In this document: one piece after another, positions 37,917 to 47,867 of the stretch
Position numbering within the stretch: position 1 is the first letter of the stretch
How the letters are laid out: every line of letters begins with the position of its first letter
NCBI GenBank assembly: GCA_002690805.1
Contig: NZFW01000024.1
Coordinates: 37,053 to 101,052, forward strand
DNA length: 64,000 nucleotides
DNA from: Flavobacteriaceae bacterium
Lineage (GTDB): Bacteria > Bacteroidota > Bacteroidia > Flavobacteriales > Flavobacteriaceae
Direction of reading: 5' to 3'
Notes under the pieces: model-generated
Seen by the model: only the letters and a program-made list of their open reading frames with translations
What the model was told of the DNA's origin: nothing
The model's database searches: none
Made by a program: the position numbers and the translations under genes

Positions 37917-38285
37917 ATGTTACAACAAGAATCAAGACTTAAGGTTGCTGATAATACCGGAGCTAAGGAAGTTCTAACAATTAGAGTTCTAGGTGGAACA
38001 AAAAGACGTTATGCATCTGTTGGAGATAAAATTGTTATTAGTGTAAAAGATGCAACTCCTGCAGGAACAGTCAAAAAAGGTCAAGTATCAACAGCTGTAG
38101 TGGTTAGAACTACAAAGGAAATCAGAAGGCCTGATGGATCATATATTCGTTTTGACGATAACGCTTGTGTTCTTTTAAGTGAAACTGGTGAAATGAGAGG
38201 GACTAGAGTTTTTGGTCCAGTTGCTCGTGAGTTAAGAGATAGACAGTTTATGAAAATCGTTTCATTAGCACCTGAGGTGTTATAA
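37917..38285 (+). CDS. rplN: 50S ribosomal protein L14
   Basis: A 122-residue interface protein that is one of the most conserved in the ribosome. [60 protein letters not shown] and [15 protein letters not shown] are all intact. It begins the classical spc order here (rplN-rplX-rplE-rpsN-rpsH-rplF-rplR-rpsE-rpmD-rplO-secY). Confidence 0.99.
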   Translation: MLQQESRLKVADNTGAKEVLTIRVLGGTKRRYASVGDKIVISVKDATPAGTVKKGQVSTAVVVRTTKEIRRPDGSYIRFDDNACVLLSETGEMRGTRVFGPVARELRDRQFMKIVSLAPEVL

Positions 38286-38294
38286 ATTTATACA

Positions 38295-38606
38295 ATGAAA
38301 AAATTTAAAATAAGAAAAGGAGATAATGTGAGAGTTATAGCTGGAGCTCAAAAAGGAAATGAAGGAAAAGTCATAAAAATTGTTTCAGGTTCTAATAGGG
38401 TAATCGTTGAAGGTATTAATTTAGTTAAAAAACATACTAAACCAAATGCTCAGAGTCCTCAGGGAGGTATTGTTGAAAAGGAAGCATCGATAGATATTTC
38501 TAATATTTCAATTGTCACCTCTGATGGTAAAACATCCAGAATAGGTTATCGAATTGAAGATGATAAAAAAAATCGTTATTCAAAGAAATCTAACGAAATC
38601 ATATAA
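38295..38606 (+). CDS. rplX: 50S ribosomal protein L24
   Basis: A 103-residue early-assembly protein with the KOW motif near the N terminus ([25 protein letters not shown]). [30 protein letters not shown] follows the family consensus. Normal length; two bases before rplE. Confidence 0.98.
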   Translation: MKKFKIRKGDNVRVIAGAQKGNEGKVIKIVSGSNRVIVEGINLVKKHTKPNAQSPQGGIVEKEASIDISNISIVTSDGKTSRIGYRIEDDKKNRYSKKSNEII

Positions 38607-38608
38607 TT

Positions 38609-39160
38609 ATGAGTTATCAACCCAGGTTAAAAAAGGAATATAAAGAGAGAATAATGAATACTCTTAAACAAGAGTATAGTTATTCTAATATAATGGAGGT
38701 TCCAAGGTTAAAAAAAATAGTTTTAAGTAAAGGTGTTGGTGCAGCTGTTTCCGACAAAAAACTTATTGATTATGCAGTTGATGAATTAACTCAAATTACC
38801 GGTCAAAAGGCTGTCGCTACAATCTCAAAAAAAGATGTTGCTTCTTTTAAATTGAGAAAAGGTATGCCTATTGGGACTAAAGTAACTCTTCGCGGTGAAA
38901 GAATGTATGAATTTTTAGATAGGCTTGTAACTGTTGCATTACCTAGAGTTCGTGACTTTCAAGGAGTAAAATCAACTGGTTTTGATGGTCGTGGAAATTA
39001 TAATCTAGGTGTAACTGAACAAATTATATTTCCTGAAATAGATATCGATAAAGTTAATAAAATTGGAGGAATGGATATAACATTTGTTACAAACGCAAAA
39101 ACAGATAAAGAAGCAAAATCATTATTGAACGAACTAGGCTTACCCTTTAAAAAGAATTAA
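38609..39160 (+). CDS. rplE: 50S ribosomal protein L5
   Basis: A 183-residue protein of the central protuberance that binds 5S rRNA. Characteristic parts: [78 protein letters not shown] and [19 protein letters not shown]. One base separates it from rpsN. Confidence 0.99.
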   Translation: MSYQPRLKKEYKERIMNTLKQEYSYSNIMEVPRLKKIVLSKGVGAAVSDKKLIDYAVDELTQITGQKAVATISKKDVASFKLRKGMPIGTKVTLRGERMYEFLDRLVTVALPRVRDFQGVKSTGFDGRGNYNLGVTEQIIFPEIDIDKVNKIGGMDITFVTNAKTDKEAKSLLNELGLPFKKN

Positions 39161-39161
39161 T

Positions 39162-39431
39162 ATGGCAAAAGAATCAATGAAAGCTCGAGAAGTTAAAAGA
39201 GCTAAAACAGTACAAAAATTTTCTGCAAAGCGTAAAGCTTTAAAAGAAGCGGGAGATTACGATGCTCTTCAGAAACTTCCAAAAAATGCATCTCCAGTAA
39301 GGTTACACAATCGATGTAAATTGACCGGGCGCCCAAAAGGATATATTCGTCAATTTGGACTTTCACGTGTTACATTCAGAGAAATGGCAAACAAAGGATT
39401 AATACCAGGGGTAACAAAAGCCAGCTGGTAA
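39162..39431 (+). CDS. rpsN: 30S ribosomal protein S14 (zinc-free, long form)
   Basis: An 89-residue S14 of the C-minus (zinc-independent) type. The second half, [23 protein letters not shown] then [17 protein letters not shown], is the family signature. Only one cysteine is present instead of the four-cysteine zinc knuckle of the short form. It acts in the 30S head. It sits between rplE and rpsH as usual. Confidence 0.98.
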   Translation: MAKESMKAREVKRAKTVQKFSAKRKALKEAGDYDALQKLPKNASPVRLHNRCKLTGRPKGYIRQFGLSRVTFREMANKGLIPGVTKASW

Positions 39432-39443
39432 AAACAAAAATAT

Positions 39444-39845
39444 ATGAATACAGACCCAATTGCAGATTATTTAACACGAATTAGAAATGCCAACAGTGCT
39501 GGTCACAGGGTAGTTGATATTCCTTCATCAAACACTAAGCAAGAAATGACCAAAATTCTATTTGATCAAGGATATATTCTTAGTTATAAGTTTGAAGAAA
39601 CAAAAAATAATCAAGGAAATATTAAGATTGCCTTGAAGTACGACTCAAACACAAAAGATCCAGTCATAAAAAAAATCAAAAGGATTAGCACTCCTGGATT
39701 ACGTAAATATTCAGGTATTAATAATATTCCAAGAGTTTTAAATGGATTAGGAATTTCGATTATTTCAACCTCCAAGGGTTTGATGACAGGAAAACAAGCA
39801 GAAAAACAAAACGTAGGAGGCGAGGTCCTTTGCTATGTGTATTAA
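39444..39845 (+). CDS. rpsH: 30S ribosomal protein S8
   Basis: A 133-residue 16S central-domain binder that in Escherichia coli also represses the spc operon. NTDPIADYLTRIRNANSAGH, IKRISTPGLRKYSG, VLNGLGISIISTSKGLMT and the C-terminal VGGEVLCYVY are standard. Whether it regulates translation here is not visible from the sequence. Confidence 0.99.
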   Translation: MNTDPIADYLTRIRNANSAGHRVVDIPSSNTKQEMTKILFDQGYILSYKFEETKNNQGNIKIALKYDSNTKDPVIKKIKRISTPGLRKYSGINNIPRVLNGLGISIISTSKGLMTGKQAEKQNVGGEVLCYVY

Positions 39846-39866
39846 TAATGGAAATCGTAATAAAAA

Positions 39867-40409
39867 ATGTCTAGAATAGGAAATAATCCAATTTCAATAC
39901 CAGAGGGAGTATCTATAGATATTCAGGAAAGTTTAATTGTTGTTAAAGGAAAACTTGGTGAATTAACACAATCATTTTCAGATGTAAAATTTGAAATAAA
40001 TGACGGTTTTCTGACAGTATTAAATCCATTAAAAACAAAAGAATCTAATGCTAAACACGGTTTGTATCGAGCATTAGTTTTTAACATGATTGAGGGAGTC
40101 ACTAAAGGATTTACCAAGGAGTTAGAATTAGTTGGTGTTGGGTATCGCGCATCCAACCAATCGCAAACTCTTGATTTAGCTTTAGGATATTCTCATAATA
40201 TTATTTTTGATATTGCTCCTGAGGTCAAGGTTGAAACAATTTCAGAAAAAGGAAAAAACCCAATAATCAAATTAACATCTTTTGATAAACAGCTAGTTGG
40301 CTTTGTTGCTGCTAAAATTAGATCATTTAGAAAACCAGAACCCTATAAAGGTAAAGGTATTAGGTTTGTTGGAGAACAAATAAGAAGAAAAGCAGGTAAA
40401 TCAGCATAA
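39867..40409 (+). CDS. rplF: 50S ribosomal protein L6
   Basis: A 180-residue, two-domain protein near the sarcin-ricin loop. MSRIGNNPISIPEGV at the start, KELELVGVGYRASNQSQTLDLALGYSH in the middle, then the KPEPYKGKGIRFVGEQIRRKAGK end are diagnostic. Length normal. rplR follows after 10 bases. Confidence 0.99.
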   Translation: MSRIGNNPISIPEGVSIDIQESLIVVKGKLGELTQSFSDVKFEINDGFLTVLNPLKTKESNAKHGLYRALVFNMIEGVTKGFTKELELVGVGYRASNQSQTLDLALGYSHNIIFDIAPEVKVETISEKGKNPIIKLTSFDKQLVGFVAAKIRSFRKPEPYKGKGIRFVGEQIRRKAGKSA

Positions 40410-40419
40410 TTTTTATATC

Positions 40420-40770
40420 ATGGGATTAACAAAAATAAAACGTCGAGAAAGAATTCGTAAAAGGATTCGAAAAACTGTTTCTGGGAATGCAACAGAACCT
40501 AGATTAGCAGTTTTTAGAAGTAATAAAGAAATTTATGCTCAAGTAATTAACGATTTAAATGGGACTACTATTGTAACAGCTTCTTCAAGAGAAAAAGATG
40601 TTAATGGTTCATCGAGATTGGAAAATTCAATTTTGGTCGGAAAATTAATTGCTGAGAGATCATTAGCAGCTGGAATCAAATCTGTTAAATTTGATCGTGG
40701 TGGTTATTTATATCATGGTAGAGTAAAATATTTAGCAGATGGTGCTCGCGATGGGGGTCTAAAATTTTAA
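40420..40770 (+). CDS. rplR: 50S ribosomal protein L18
   Basis: A 116-residue 5S rRNA binder. The basic start RRERIRKRIRKTVSGNATEPRLAVFRSNKEIYAQVI and the end SVKFDRGGYLYHGRVKYLADGARDGGLKF match the family fully. It is followed by rpsE after 10 bases. Confidence 0.99.
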   Translation: MGLTKIKRRERIRKRIRKTVSGNATEPRLAVFRSNKEIYAQVINDLNGTTIVTASSREKDVNGSSRLENSILVGKLIAERSLAAGIKSVKFDRGGYLYHGRVKYLADGARDGGLKF

Positions 40771-40780
40771 AAGATAAAAT

Positions 40781-41305
40781 ATGTATCAAAATTATAGTAA
40801 TGTCGAACATGTTAAACCTGCAGGTCTTGATTTAAAAGATCGTTTAGTCGGTGTACAACGTGTAACTAAAGTGACAAAAGGAGGTCGAGCTTTTGGATTT
40901 TCTGCAATTGTTGTTGTAGGTGATGAAAATGGTGTTTTAGGCCAAGGTTTAGGTAAATCTAAAGAAGTATCAGAAGCAATTGCTAAAGCTGTTGAGGATG
41001 CAAAGAAAAATCTGGTTCGAATTCCTGTTAAAAAAGGGACTTTGCCCCATGAACAAAAGGGTAAATTTGGAGGAGCAAGAGTTTTTTTAAAGCCTGCATC
41101 AGAAGGTACTGGAGTTATTGCGGGTGGTGCAGTAAGAGCAGTTCTTGAAGCAGTCGGTGTTCATAATGTTTTATCAAAGTCTCAAGGATCCTCTAACCCA
41201 CATAATGTTGTTAAAGCAACATTTGATGCTCTGCTTCAACTAAGAAGTCCTGAAACAGTTGCTAATCAAAGAGGAGTTTCATTAGATAAAGTATTTAATG
41301 GTTAA
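40781..41305 (+). CDS. rpsE: 30S ribosomal protein S5
   Basis: A 174-residue protein important for decoding accuracy. [31 protein letters not shown] is the N-terminal RNA-binding domain. The [41 protein letters not shown] region is the C-terminal domain. The stop lies 13 bases before the rpmD start chosen here. Confidence 0.99.
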   Translation: MYQNYSNVEHVKPAGLDLKDRLVGVQRVTKVTKGGRAFGFSAIVVVGDENGVLGQGLGKSKEVSEAIAKAVEDAKKNLVRIPVKKGTLPHEQKGKFGGARVFLKPASEGTGVIAGGAVRAVLEAVGVHNVLSKSQGSSNPHNVVKATFDALLQLRSPETVANQRGVSLDKVFNG

Positions 41306-41318
41306 TAACTTATTAATG

Positions 41319-41498
41319 ATGAAAAAAATTAAAGTAAAACAAGTTAGAAGTAGTATCAAAAGAGTTAAGTCCCAAAAACAAACCCTTGAAGCTTTAGGTT
41401 TAAGAGGTATTGGAAAAGAGGTTACTCATGATGCTTCTCCAAGTATAATAGGAATGATTAATAAAGTAAAACATTTAGTTTCAGTTATTGAAGTATAA
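41319..41498 (+). CDS. rpmD: 50S ribosomal protein L30
   Basis: A 59-residue protein with KKIKVKQVRSSIKRVKSQKQTLEALGLRGIG, the hallmark of L30, followed by IIGMINKVKHLVSVIEV. Three in-frame starts exist: one at 41298 overlapping rpsE, ATG at 41316 and ATG at 41319. The last gives the family-normal N terminus and avoids the overlap, so it was chosen. Confidence 0.95.
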   Translation: MKKIKVKQVRSSIKRVKSQKQTLEALGLRGIGKEVTHDASPSIIGMINKVKHLVSVIEV

Positions 41499-41509
41499 AA
41501 ATAGAAATC

Positions 41510-41962
41510 ATGAGTTTAAATAATTTAAAACCTGCGAGTGGCTCTACGCATAAAAATAGTAAAAGATTAGGTCGTGGACAAGGATCTGGAAAAGGTGGAA
41601 CAGCTTCCAGAGGCCATAAAGGAGCCAAATCACGTTCTGGTTACTCAAAAAAACTTGGATTTGAAGGTGGTCAAATGCCCCTCCAAAGACGTGTTCCTAA
41701 ATTTGGTTTTAAAAATATCAATCGTAAAGAATATACGGGAATTAATATTGACACAATTCAAAATTTAGTTGATTCAAAAAAAATTAAAAAAGAATTAACT
41801 TTAGACAATATAATTTTATTTCAATTAGCGAAAAAAAATGATCTTGTTAAAATTTTAGGTAGAGGTAAAATTGATGTTCCCGTAAAAGTTTCGGCACATA
41901 AGTTTTCTGCGTCTGCTAAAGAAGCAATCGAAAATGCAGGAGGAGAAGTAATTAGTATTTAA
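41510..41962 (+). CDS. rplO: 50S ribosomal protein L15
   Basis: A 150-residue assembly protein. The glycine- and arginine-rich N terminus (LNNLKPASGSTHKNSKRLGRGQGSGKGGTASRGHKGAKSRSG) and GGQMPLQRRVPKFGFKN are unmistakable. The C-terminal AHKFSASAKEAIENAGGEV is also standard. secY follows after seven bases. Confidence 0.99.
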   Translation: MSLNNLKPASGSTHKNSKRLGRGQGSGKGGTASRGHKGAKSRSGYSKKLGFEGGQMPLQRRVPKFGFKNINRKEYTGINIDTIQNLVDSKKIKKELTLDNIILFQLAKKNDLVKILGRGKIDVPVKVSAHKFSASAKEAIENAGGEVISI

Positions 41963-41969
41963 TGGAATT

Positions 41970-43328
41970 ATGAAAAATTTTTTAGAGACTTTAATAAACA
42001 TTTATAACATAAGTGAACTCCGACAAAGAATTGGTGTCACTTTATTTTTATTATTGGTATATCGTCTCGGAGCACAAGTTGTAATTCCCGGGATTGATTC
42101 AGTTCAGCTTGCATCTTTAGCTCAAAAATCTGATGCTGGAGGACTCCTCGGAATTTTAAATGCTTTTACTGGTGGAGCTTTTGCTAATGCCTCTGTTTTT
42201 GCCTTAGGTATAATGCCTTACATATCTGCTTCTATAGTTGTTCAATTAATGGGTATTGCAGTGCCATATCTTCAAAAACTTCAAAAAGAGGGAGAAAGTG
42301 GTCGTAAAACAATTAATCAAATAACAAGATGGTTAACAATTGCCATATGCATTGTACAGGCTCCTGCCTACCTTTTTGGTTTAAGTGCTTTGGGTGTTCC
42401 CGATAGTGCTTTTATTTTAGGTAGAGGTCCTTTATTTATTTTTAGTTCTGTAACAATTCTTGTAACGGGAACTATTTTTGCAATGTGGCTTGGTGAAAAA
42501 ATTACAGATAAAGGGATCGGTAATGGTATTTCACTTTTAATTATGGTAGGTATTATTGCAAATCTGCCATTATCCTTCACACAAGAGTTTGTTTCCAGAG
42601 TAAGTGAAAATAACGGAGGACTTATGCTCATTTTAATCGAACTGGTTTTATGGGTTGTAATAATTTTATTGTCAGTTCTATTAGTTATGGCAGTAAGACA
42701 AATTCCAGTTCAATATGCAAGAAGAACTAGCGGAGGAACTACTCAGCAAAATATTTCTGGATCACGTCAATACATACCGCTCAAACTTAATGCTTCAGGA
42801 GTTATGCCCATTATATTTGCTCAAGCTTTAATGTTTGCTCCAGTATATCTTGGAAGTTTTTTAGGTAACTCTGATTTTGGTCAATGGATGCAAACAGAAT
42901 TTTCAGATATATTTGGTTTATGGTATAATATTTTATTTGGTTTACTAATTATCATTTTTACATTCTTTTATACAGCGATTACAGTCCCTACTAACAAAAT
43001 GTCTGATGATCTTAAAAGAAGTGGTGGTTTTGTTCCTGGAATAAAACCTGGAAATGAAACTTCTAATTATCTAGATACAGTTATGTCACATATTACTTTT
43101 CCTGGATCTCTATTCCTTGCTGCAATTGCAGTTTTTCCTGCAATTGTCGTCAAGTTAATTGGAATGCAACAAGGGTGGGCATTATTTTATGGAGGAACAT
43201 CCTTATTAATAATGGTAGGAGTTGCAATAGATACAATTCAGCAAATAAACTCATACCTATTAAATCGTCATTATGATGGTTTAATGAAAACTGGTAAGAA
43301 TCGTAGAACAATAACACCGACAATATAG
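41970..43328 (+). CDS. secY: Preprotein translocase subunit SecY
   Basis: A 452-residue channel of the Sec translocon with ten hydrophobic segments. Landmark pieces: [27 protein letters not shown] (TM1), [17 protein letters not shown] (TM2), [39 protein letters not shown] and the cytoplasmic loop around [19 protein letters not shown]. It handles export of the many signal-peptide proteins in this window. In contrast to Escherichia coli, infA follows directly after two bases; adk and map are absent. Confidence 0.98.
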   Translation: MKNFLETLINIYNISELRQRIGVTLFLLLVYRLGAQVVIPGIDSVQLASLAQKSDAGGLLGILNAFTGGAFANASVFALGIMPYISASIVVQLMGIAVPYLQKLQKEGESGRKTINQITRWLTIAICIVQAPAYLFGLSALGVPDSAFILGRGPLFIFSSVTILVTGTIFAMWLGEKITDKGIGNGISLLIMVGIIANLPLSFTQEFVSRVSENNGGLMLILIELVLWVVIILLSVLLVMAVRQIPVQYARRTSGGTTQQNISGSRQYIPLKLNASGVMPIIFAQALMFAPVYLGSFLGNSDFGQWMQTEFSDIFGLWYNILFGLLIIIFTFFYTAITVPTNKMSDDLKRSGGFVPGIKPGNETSNYLDTVMSHITFPGSLFLAAIAVFPAIVVKLIGMQQGWALFYGGTSLLIMVGVAIDTIQQINSYLLNRHYDGLMKTGKNRRTITPTI

Positions 43329-43330
43329 AT

Positions 43331-43546
43331 ATGGCAAAACAAGAAGCAATAGAACAGGAGGGGAATATCATTGAAGCTTTGTCCAATGCAATGTTCAGAG
43401 TCGAATTAGAAAATGGTCATGTAGTTACAGCTCATATTTCAGGAAAGATGAGACTACATTACATAAAGTTGTTGCCTGGAGATAAAGTAAAATTAGAAAT
43501 GAGCCCATATGATCTAACAAAAGCAAGAATTACGTATAGATTTTAA
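43331..43546 (+). CDS. infA: Translation initiation factor IF-1
   Basis: A 71-residue OB-fold protein that occupies the ribosomal A-site during initiation. [29 protein letters not shown] and [37 protein letters not shown] match IF-1 across the whole length. It lies between secY and rpmJ. Confidence 0.99.
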   Translation: MAKQEAIEQEGNIIEALSNAMFRVELENGHVVTAHISGKMRLHYIKLLPGDKVKLEMSPYDLTKARITYRF

Positions 43547-43559
43547 AAGAATTATTAAA

Positions 43560-43676
43560 ATGAAAACAAGAGCATCAATAAAAAAAAGAAGTGCTGATTG
43601 CAAAATTGTAAGAAGAAAGGGCACTTTATATGTTATTAATAAAAAGAATCCTCGATTCAAACAAAGACAAGGATAA
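43560..43676 (+). CDS. rpmJ: 50S ribosomal protein L36 (zinc-free form)
   Basis: A 38-residue protein starting [21 protein letters not shown] and ending NPRFKQRQG, the L36 consensus. Only one cysteine (position 14) remains of the C-C-C-H zinc site found in many bacteria, so this is a C-minus form. It sits in the expected place, between infA and rpsM, with 13 bases before and three after. Confidence 0.96.
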   Translation: MKTRASIKKRSADCKIVRRKGTLYVINKKNPRFKQRQG

Positions 43677-43679
43677 ATT

Positions 43680-44054
43680 ATGGCAAGAATTTCAGGAGTT
43701 GATATTCCAAAACAAAAAAGAGGAGTTATAGCACTAACCTACATTTATGGTATAGGAAAAAGTCGCGCATCAAATATTTTATTATCAGCTAAAGTAAGTG
43801 AAGACGTTAAAGTTCAGGATTGGACTGATGAAGAAACAGGTAGAATTAGAGAAGTTGTTGGTAGTTTTAAGATTGAAGGAGAGCTGAGATCAGAAAATCA
43901 GTTGAATATTAAAAGACTTATGGATATTGGTTGTTATAGGGGTATTCGTCATCGATCTGGTCTGCCACTTCGCGGTCAACGAACTAAAAATAATTCAAGA
44001 ACGAGAAAAGGTAAAAGGAAGACTGTTGCAAATAAAAAGAAAGTCACTAAATAA
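43680..44054 (+). CDS. rpsM: 30S ribosomal protein S13
   Basis: A 124-residue head protein contacting the P-site tRNA and bridging to L5. [30 protein letters not shown] and [33 protein letters not shown] are diagnostic. First gene of the classical alpha order (rpsM-rpsK-rpsD-rpoA-rplQ), continuous here with spc. Confidence 0.99.
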   Translation: MARISGVDIPKQKRGVIALTYIYGIGKSRASNILLSAKVSEDVKVQDWTDEETGRIREVVGSFKIEGELRSENQLNIKRLMDIGCYRGIRHRSGLPLRGQRTKNNSRTRKGKRKTVANKKKVTK

Positions 44055-44063
44055 TAAAAATCA

Positions 44064-44447
44064 ATGGCAAAAGCAGTATCAAAAAAAAGAAAAGTCATTG
44101 TTGAAGCATCGGGTCATGCCCACATAAATGCTTCTTTCAATAACATAATAATATCTTTAACAAATTTAAAAGGAGAAGTAATCTCTTGGTCATCAGCTGG
44201 GAAAATGGGTTTTAGAGGATCAAAGAAAAACACTCCTTATGCAGCTCAAACTGCAGCAGAAGATTGTGCTAAAGTTGCACAGGAAGCTGGACTAAGAAAG
44301 GTTAAAGTATACGTAAAGGGGCCTGGAAATGGTAGAGAATCTGCCATAAGAACCCTACATAATAATGGTATTGAAGTAACAGAAATCATAGATGTTACTC
44401 CTTTACCTCATAATGGATGTCGTCCTCCCAAAAGAAGGCGTGTTTAA
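44064..44447 (+). CDS. rpsK: 30S ribosomal protein S11
   Basis: A 127-residue platform protein. The conserved blocks are [61 protein letters not shown] and [18 protein letters not shown]. The alpha-operon genes are tightly packed except for the 74-base gap that follows this gene and holds a structured leader. Confidence 0.99.
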   Translation: MAKAVSKKRKVIVEASGHAHINASFNNIIISLTNLKGEVISWSSAGKMGFRGSKKNTPYAAQTAAEDCAKVAQEAGLRKVKVYVKGPGNGRESAIRTLHNNGIEVTEIIDVTPLPHNGCRPPKRRRV

Positions 44448-44455
44448 TATTAACC

Positions 44456-44507
44456 TTATTTGTATGACTATCGAAGGATAAGACCTTAATTCATAGTTTA
44501 CAAATAA
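44456..44507 (+). promoter_or_regulatory. Structured RNA leader upstream of rpsD
   Basis: In the only sizeable gap of the superoperon (74 bases) an elongated hairpin can be drawn. TTATTTGTA (44456-44464) pairs with TACAAATAA (44499-44507). ACTAT (44467-44471) pairs with ATAGT (44493-44497) after a small 2/1 internal loop. AAGG (44474-44477) pairs with CCTT (44484-44487) around ATAAGA. No U tract follows directly. S4 regulates its own synthesis through leader RNA in Escherichia coli and Bacillus, so a similar role is plausible but unproven. Confidence 0.5.
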
Positions 44508-44521
44508 TAAAAATACAAGAA

Positions 44522-45127
44522 ATGGCAAGATACACTGGTCCTAAAACAAAAATAGCTAGAAAATTTGGAGAGGCTATTTTCGGAGAAGATAAGTCCTTCG
44601 AAAAAAGAAATTATCCTCCAGGTCAACATGGTAACAATCGCCGACGTGGAAAAAAGTCTGAATATGCAATTCAGTTGATGGAAAAACAAAAGGCAAAGTA
44701 TTCATATGGAATTTTAGAACGTCAGTTCAGAAATTTATTTGAAAAAGCAAATAGATCCAAAGGTGTCACAGGAGAAGTTTTACTTCAATTATGTGAATCA
44801 CGTCTCGATAATACTGTATACAGGTTAGGCCTATCTCCCTCTAGGAGTGGAGCCCGTCAATTAGTTTCACATCGTCACATTACAGTTAACGATAAAATTG
44901 TAAATATACCATCATTTCAGCTTAAACCTGGTGATGTTGTTGGAGTAAGAGAAAAATCAAAATCATTACAGATCATTATTAATTCTTTGGATAATAATTC
45001 AAGTAATTATGAGTGGCTTACATGGAATCGAGATGTTCTTCAGGGGACATTTGTTAGTATTCCTAAGCGACTACAAATACCTGAGAATATTAAAGAACAA
45101 TTGATCGTTGAACTATATTCAAAATAA
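44522..45127 (+). CDS. rpsD: 30S ribosomal protein S4 (zinc-free form)
   Basis: A 201-residue primary 16S rRNA binder that initiates 30S assembly. [50 protein letters not shown] and the S4 domain [30 protein letters not shown] are clear. The N-terminal zinc cysteines of the C-plus form are absent. It is preceded by the structured gap and followed by rpoA after 16 bases. Confidence 0.99.
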   Translation: MARYTGPKTKIARKFGEAIFGEDKSFEKRNYPPGQHGNNRRRGKKSEYAIQLMEKQKAKYSYGILERQFRNLFEKANRSKGVTGEVLLQLCESRLDNTVYRLGLSPSRSGARQLVSHRHITVNDKIVNIPSFQLKPGDVVGVREKSKSLQIIINSLDNNSSNYEWLTWNRDVLQGTFVSIPKRLQIPENIKEQLIVELYSK

Positions 45128-45143
45128 AAAATAAGCAATAATT

Positions 45144-46136
45144 ATGGCTATATTAAATTTTCAAAAACCCGATAAAGTTGTTATGATCGATTCCTCAAAT
45201 TTCGAAGGTAAATTTGAGTTTCGTCCACTTGAACCCGGTTACGGATTAACTGTTGGTAACGCGCTCCGTAGAGTTTTATTATCCTCATTAGAGGGATTTG
45301 CAATCACATCTGTAAAAATTGAAGGTGTAGATCATGAATTTTCAACAATTCGAGGAATTGTTGAGGATGTTACTGAAATAGTTTTAAATTTAAAACAAGT
45401 AAGATTCAAGCGTCAGATTGATGATATAGAAGATGAAAATGTTACAATCAATATTGGAGGTCAAGATCAATTAAAAGCTGGAGATTTTCAAAAATTTATT
45501 TCTGGATTTCAAGTTCTCAATCCTGATCATGTAATATGTAACCTTGAGAAAGGAGTTACTTTAAATATTGAATTAATCATAGAAAAAGGTCGTGGTTATG
45601 TTCCTGCTGAAGAAAATAAAAATCCAAATGCATCCATAGGGACTATTGCAATAGATTCAGTTTTCACCCCTGTAAAAAATGTTAAATATACTATTGAAGA
45701 TTTTCGTGTCGAGCAAAAAACTGATTATGAAAAGTTAGTTTTTGAAATTATAACGGATGGGTCTATACATCCAAAAGATGCTTTAACTGAAGCAGCGAAA
45801 ACTTTAATACATCACTTCTTTTTATTTTCAGATGAAAGAATTACACTTGAATCAGATGAAATCGCACAAACCGAAACTTATGATGAGGAATCTCTTCATA
45901 TGCGTCAGCTTTTAAAAACAAAACTTATTGATATGGATTTGTCTGTAAGAGCACTTAATTGTCTGAAGGCTGCAGAGGTAGAAACTCTGGGAGACTTAGT
46001 TTCTTTTAATAAAAATGATTTAATGAAGTTTCGTAATTTTGGAAAAAAATCATTAACAGAATTGGAAGAATTGGTAGTTCTTAAAAGTTTATCTTTTGGA
46101 ATGGATTTATCCAAATATAAATTAGATAAAGATTAA
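45144..46136 (+). CDS. rpoA: RNA polymerase alpha subunit
   Basis: A 330-residue subunit that nucleates RNA polymerase assembly. The N-terminal dimerisation domain shows [28 protein letters not shown] and [25 protein letters not shown]. After a flexible part (near 235-250), the C-terminal domain has [41 protein letters not shown], the DNA- and activator-binding fold. Length normal. It lies between rpsD and rplQ. Confidence 0.99.
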   Translation: MAILNFQKPDKVVMIDSSNFEGKFEFRPLEPGYGLTVGNALRRVLLSSLEGFAITSVKIEGVDHEFSTIRGIVEDVTEIVLNLKQVRFKRQIDDIEDENVTINIGGQDQLKAGDFQKFISGFQVLNPDHVICNLEKGVTLNIELIIEKGRGYVPAEENKNPNASIGTIAIDSVFTPVKNVKYTIEDFRVEQKTDYEKLVFEIITDGSIHPKDALTEAAKTLIHHFFLFSDERITLESDEIAQTETYDEESLHMRQLLKTKLIDMDLSVRALNCLKAAEVETLGDLVSFNKNDLMKFRNFGKKSLTELEELVVLKSLSFGMDLSKYKLDKD

Positions 46137-46162
46137 CTTTACGGATTTTTATAATATTTAAA

Positions 46163-46642
46163 ATGAGACACGGAAAAAAAGTAATGCATTTAGGTCGGAA
46201 AAAGGCTCATCGTAAATCGATGTTGTCTAACATGGCCTGTTCTTTAATCGAATATAAATCAATCAATACAACTTTAACTAAGGCTAAAGCACTAAAAATT
46301 TTTATTGAACCCATAATAACCAAATCTAAAAATGATTCTACTCACAACAGAAGACTTGCTTTTAGCCTGTTGAGAAGTAAAAAATCTGTTACAGAATTAT
46401 TTGGTGTTGTTTCAAACAAAGTTGGTGATCGTCCTGGGGGGTATACTAGAATAATTAAAATGGGAAATAGATTAGGTGATAATGCTGACATGGCAATGAT
46501 TGAATTGGTTGATTTTAACGAAATATATTCATTAGATACTGATAAAATAAAAAAATCAACTCGAAGAAGAAAGGTAAAAAAATCATCAGAGACTAAAGAA
46601 TCAACTATAAAAAAGTCTGAGACTACAGAACCTTCAAATTAG
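46163..46642 (+). CDS. rplQ: 50S ribosomal protein L17 with C-terminal tail
   Basis: A 159-residue protein; the first 115 residues or so are canonical L17 ([31 protein letters not shown] and [30 protein letters not shown]). The rest is a low-complexity lysine/serine/threonine tail, common in Bacteroidota L17 and of unknown role. It is the last gene of the superoperon, with a terminator 36 bases after the stop. Confidence 0.98.
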   Translation: MRHGKKVMHLGRKKAHRKSMLSNMACSLIEYKSINTTLTKAKALKIFIEPIITKSKNDSTHNRRLAFSLLRSKKSVTELFGVVSNKVGDRPGGYTRIIKMGNRLGDNADMAMIELVDFNEIYSLDTDKIKKSTRRRKVKKSSETKESTIKKSETTEPSN

Positions 46643-46677
46643 AGTTTTAACTTGAAGTTACAGTCAAAAAAAAATTG

Positions 46678-46709
46678 AAAGGATAGTCATTTTAGATTAT
46701 CCTTTTTTT
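46678..46709 (+). terminator. Terminator of the ribosomal superoperon
   Basis: AAAGGATAGTC (46678-46688), loop ATTTTA and GATTATCCTTT form an 11-bp stem with one G-U pair, followed by a T run to 46709. It lies between rplQ and carA. Confidence 0.85.
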
Positions 46710-46731
46710 GTTAATTTGCTAAATAAATTTT

Positions 46732-47841
46732 ATGAATTATAAAGCGTTAAAAAAAGCGATTGTTATTCTTGCCGATGGCACAAAGTTTTTTGGGAAATCT
46801 ATAGGTATAGAAGGCACTGGGTATGGAGAGATTTGTTACAATACTGGTATGACAGGTTATCAGGAAATTTTTACAGATCCTTCATATTATGGACAAATAA
46901 TGGTTTCTACAAATGCACATATTGGAAATTATGGTGTCTTGGATTATGATGCTCAATCAAATAGTATTAAAATTGCTGGATTAATTTGTAAAAATTTCAG
47001 TTATACACAAACAAGACCATCTGCTGACGGAGACTTACTCTCATATTTTAAAGAAAATAATATAGTTGGGATTTCAGATGTGGATACCAGAGCATTAGTA
47101 AGCTATATAAGAGATAATGGAGCTATGAATTCAGCAATTACAACTGAAGTCGACCGAATAGATGAAATAGAAGCTGAATTACAAAATCTTCCAATAATGG
47201 ATGGTTTAGAATTAGCATCAAAAGTTTCTACAAAAAAAACCTACTTTATAGGTAACCCTGAATCTAAATATAAAGTTTCAGCAATTGATTTAGGTGTTAA
47301 AAAAAATATCTTAAATCATTTATCAAAAAGAAATATCTATATCAAAGTTTTTCCATATGATTCTTCATTTGAAACTGTTTCAGAATGGAATCCGGATGGT
47401 TACTTTATATCAAATGGTCCAGGAGATCCAAAACCGCTTGTAAAAGCTCAATTACTTGCAAGAAAAATTATTGAAAAAAACCTTCCACTTTTTGGAATTT
47501 GTTTAGGTCATCAAGTAATTGCTTTAGCAAATGATATTCCAACATATAAAATGTTTAATGGTCATCGAGGGATAAATCATCCTGTTATCAATCATGAAAC
47601 AAAAAAAGGAGAAATAACTTCACAAAATCATGGCTTCGCAATAGATAAAGATGCTGCAGAGTCAAATTCAAATATAATTATAACTCACACCCATTTAAAT
47701 GATGGAACTGTTGCAGGTATAAAGGTCAAATCTAAAAATTGTTTTTCTGTTCAATATCATCCTGAAGCAGCTCCTGGACCAAATGATTCAAATTATCTTT
47801 TTGATCAATTTATAAAATCAATAAAAAAAGCTGTTTCTTAG
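46732..47841 (+). CDS. carA: Carbamoyl-phosphate synthase small subunit
   Basis: Glutamine amidotransferase subunit supplying ammonia to CarB for arginine and pyrimidine synthesis. The N-terminal domain has GEICYNTGMTGYQEIFTDPSY and RPSADGDLLSYFKENN. The class I amidotransferase domain has YFISNGPGDP, the nucleophile motif LFGICLGHQVIALA and the catalytic histidine-glutamate HPEAAPGP. The 369 residues are normal. carB is not in the window. It is 23 bases after the superoperon terminator and 26 bases before eno, an order seen in other flavobacteria. Confidence 0.97.
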   Translation: MNYKALKKAIVILADGTKFFGKSIGIEGTGYGEICYNTGMTGYQEIFTDPSYYGQIMVSTNAHIGNYGVLDYDAQSNSIKIAGLICKNFSYTQTRPSADGDLLSYFKENNIVGISDVDTRALVSYIRDNGAMNSAITTEVDRIDEIEAELQNLPIMDGLELASKVSTKKTYFIGNPESKYKVSAIDLGVKKNILNHLSKRNIYIKVFPYDSSFETVSEWNPDGYFISNGPGDPKPLVKAQLLARKIIEKNLPLFGICLGHQVIALANDIPTYKMFNGHRGINHPVINHETKKGEITSQNHGFAIDKDAAESNSNIIITHTHLNDGTVAGIKVKSKNCFSVQYHPEAAPGPNDSNYLFDQFIKSIKKAVS

Positions 47842-47867
47842 TATACATAAAATAATAAATCAAATTA

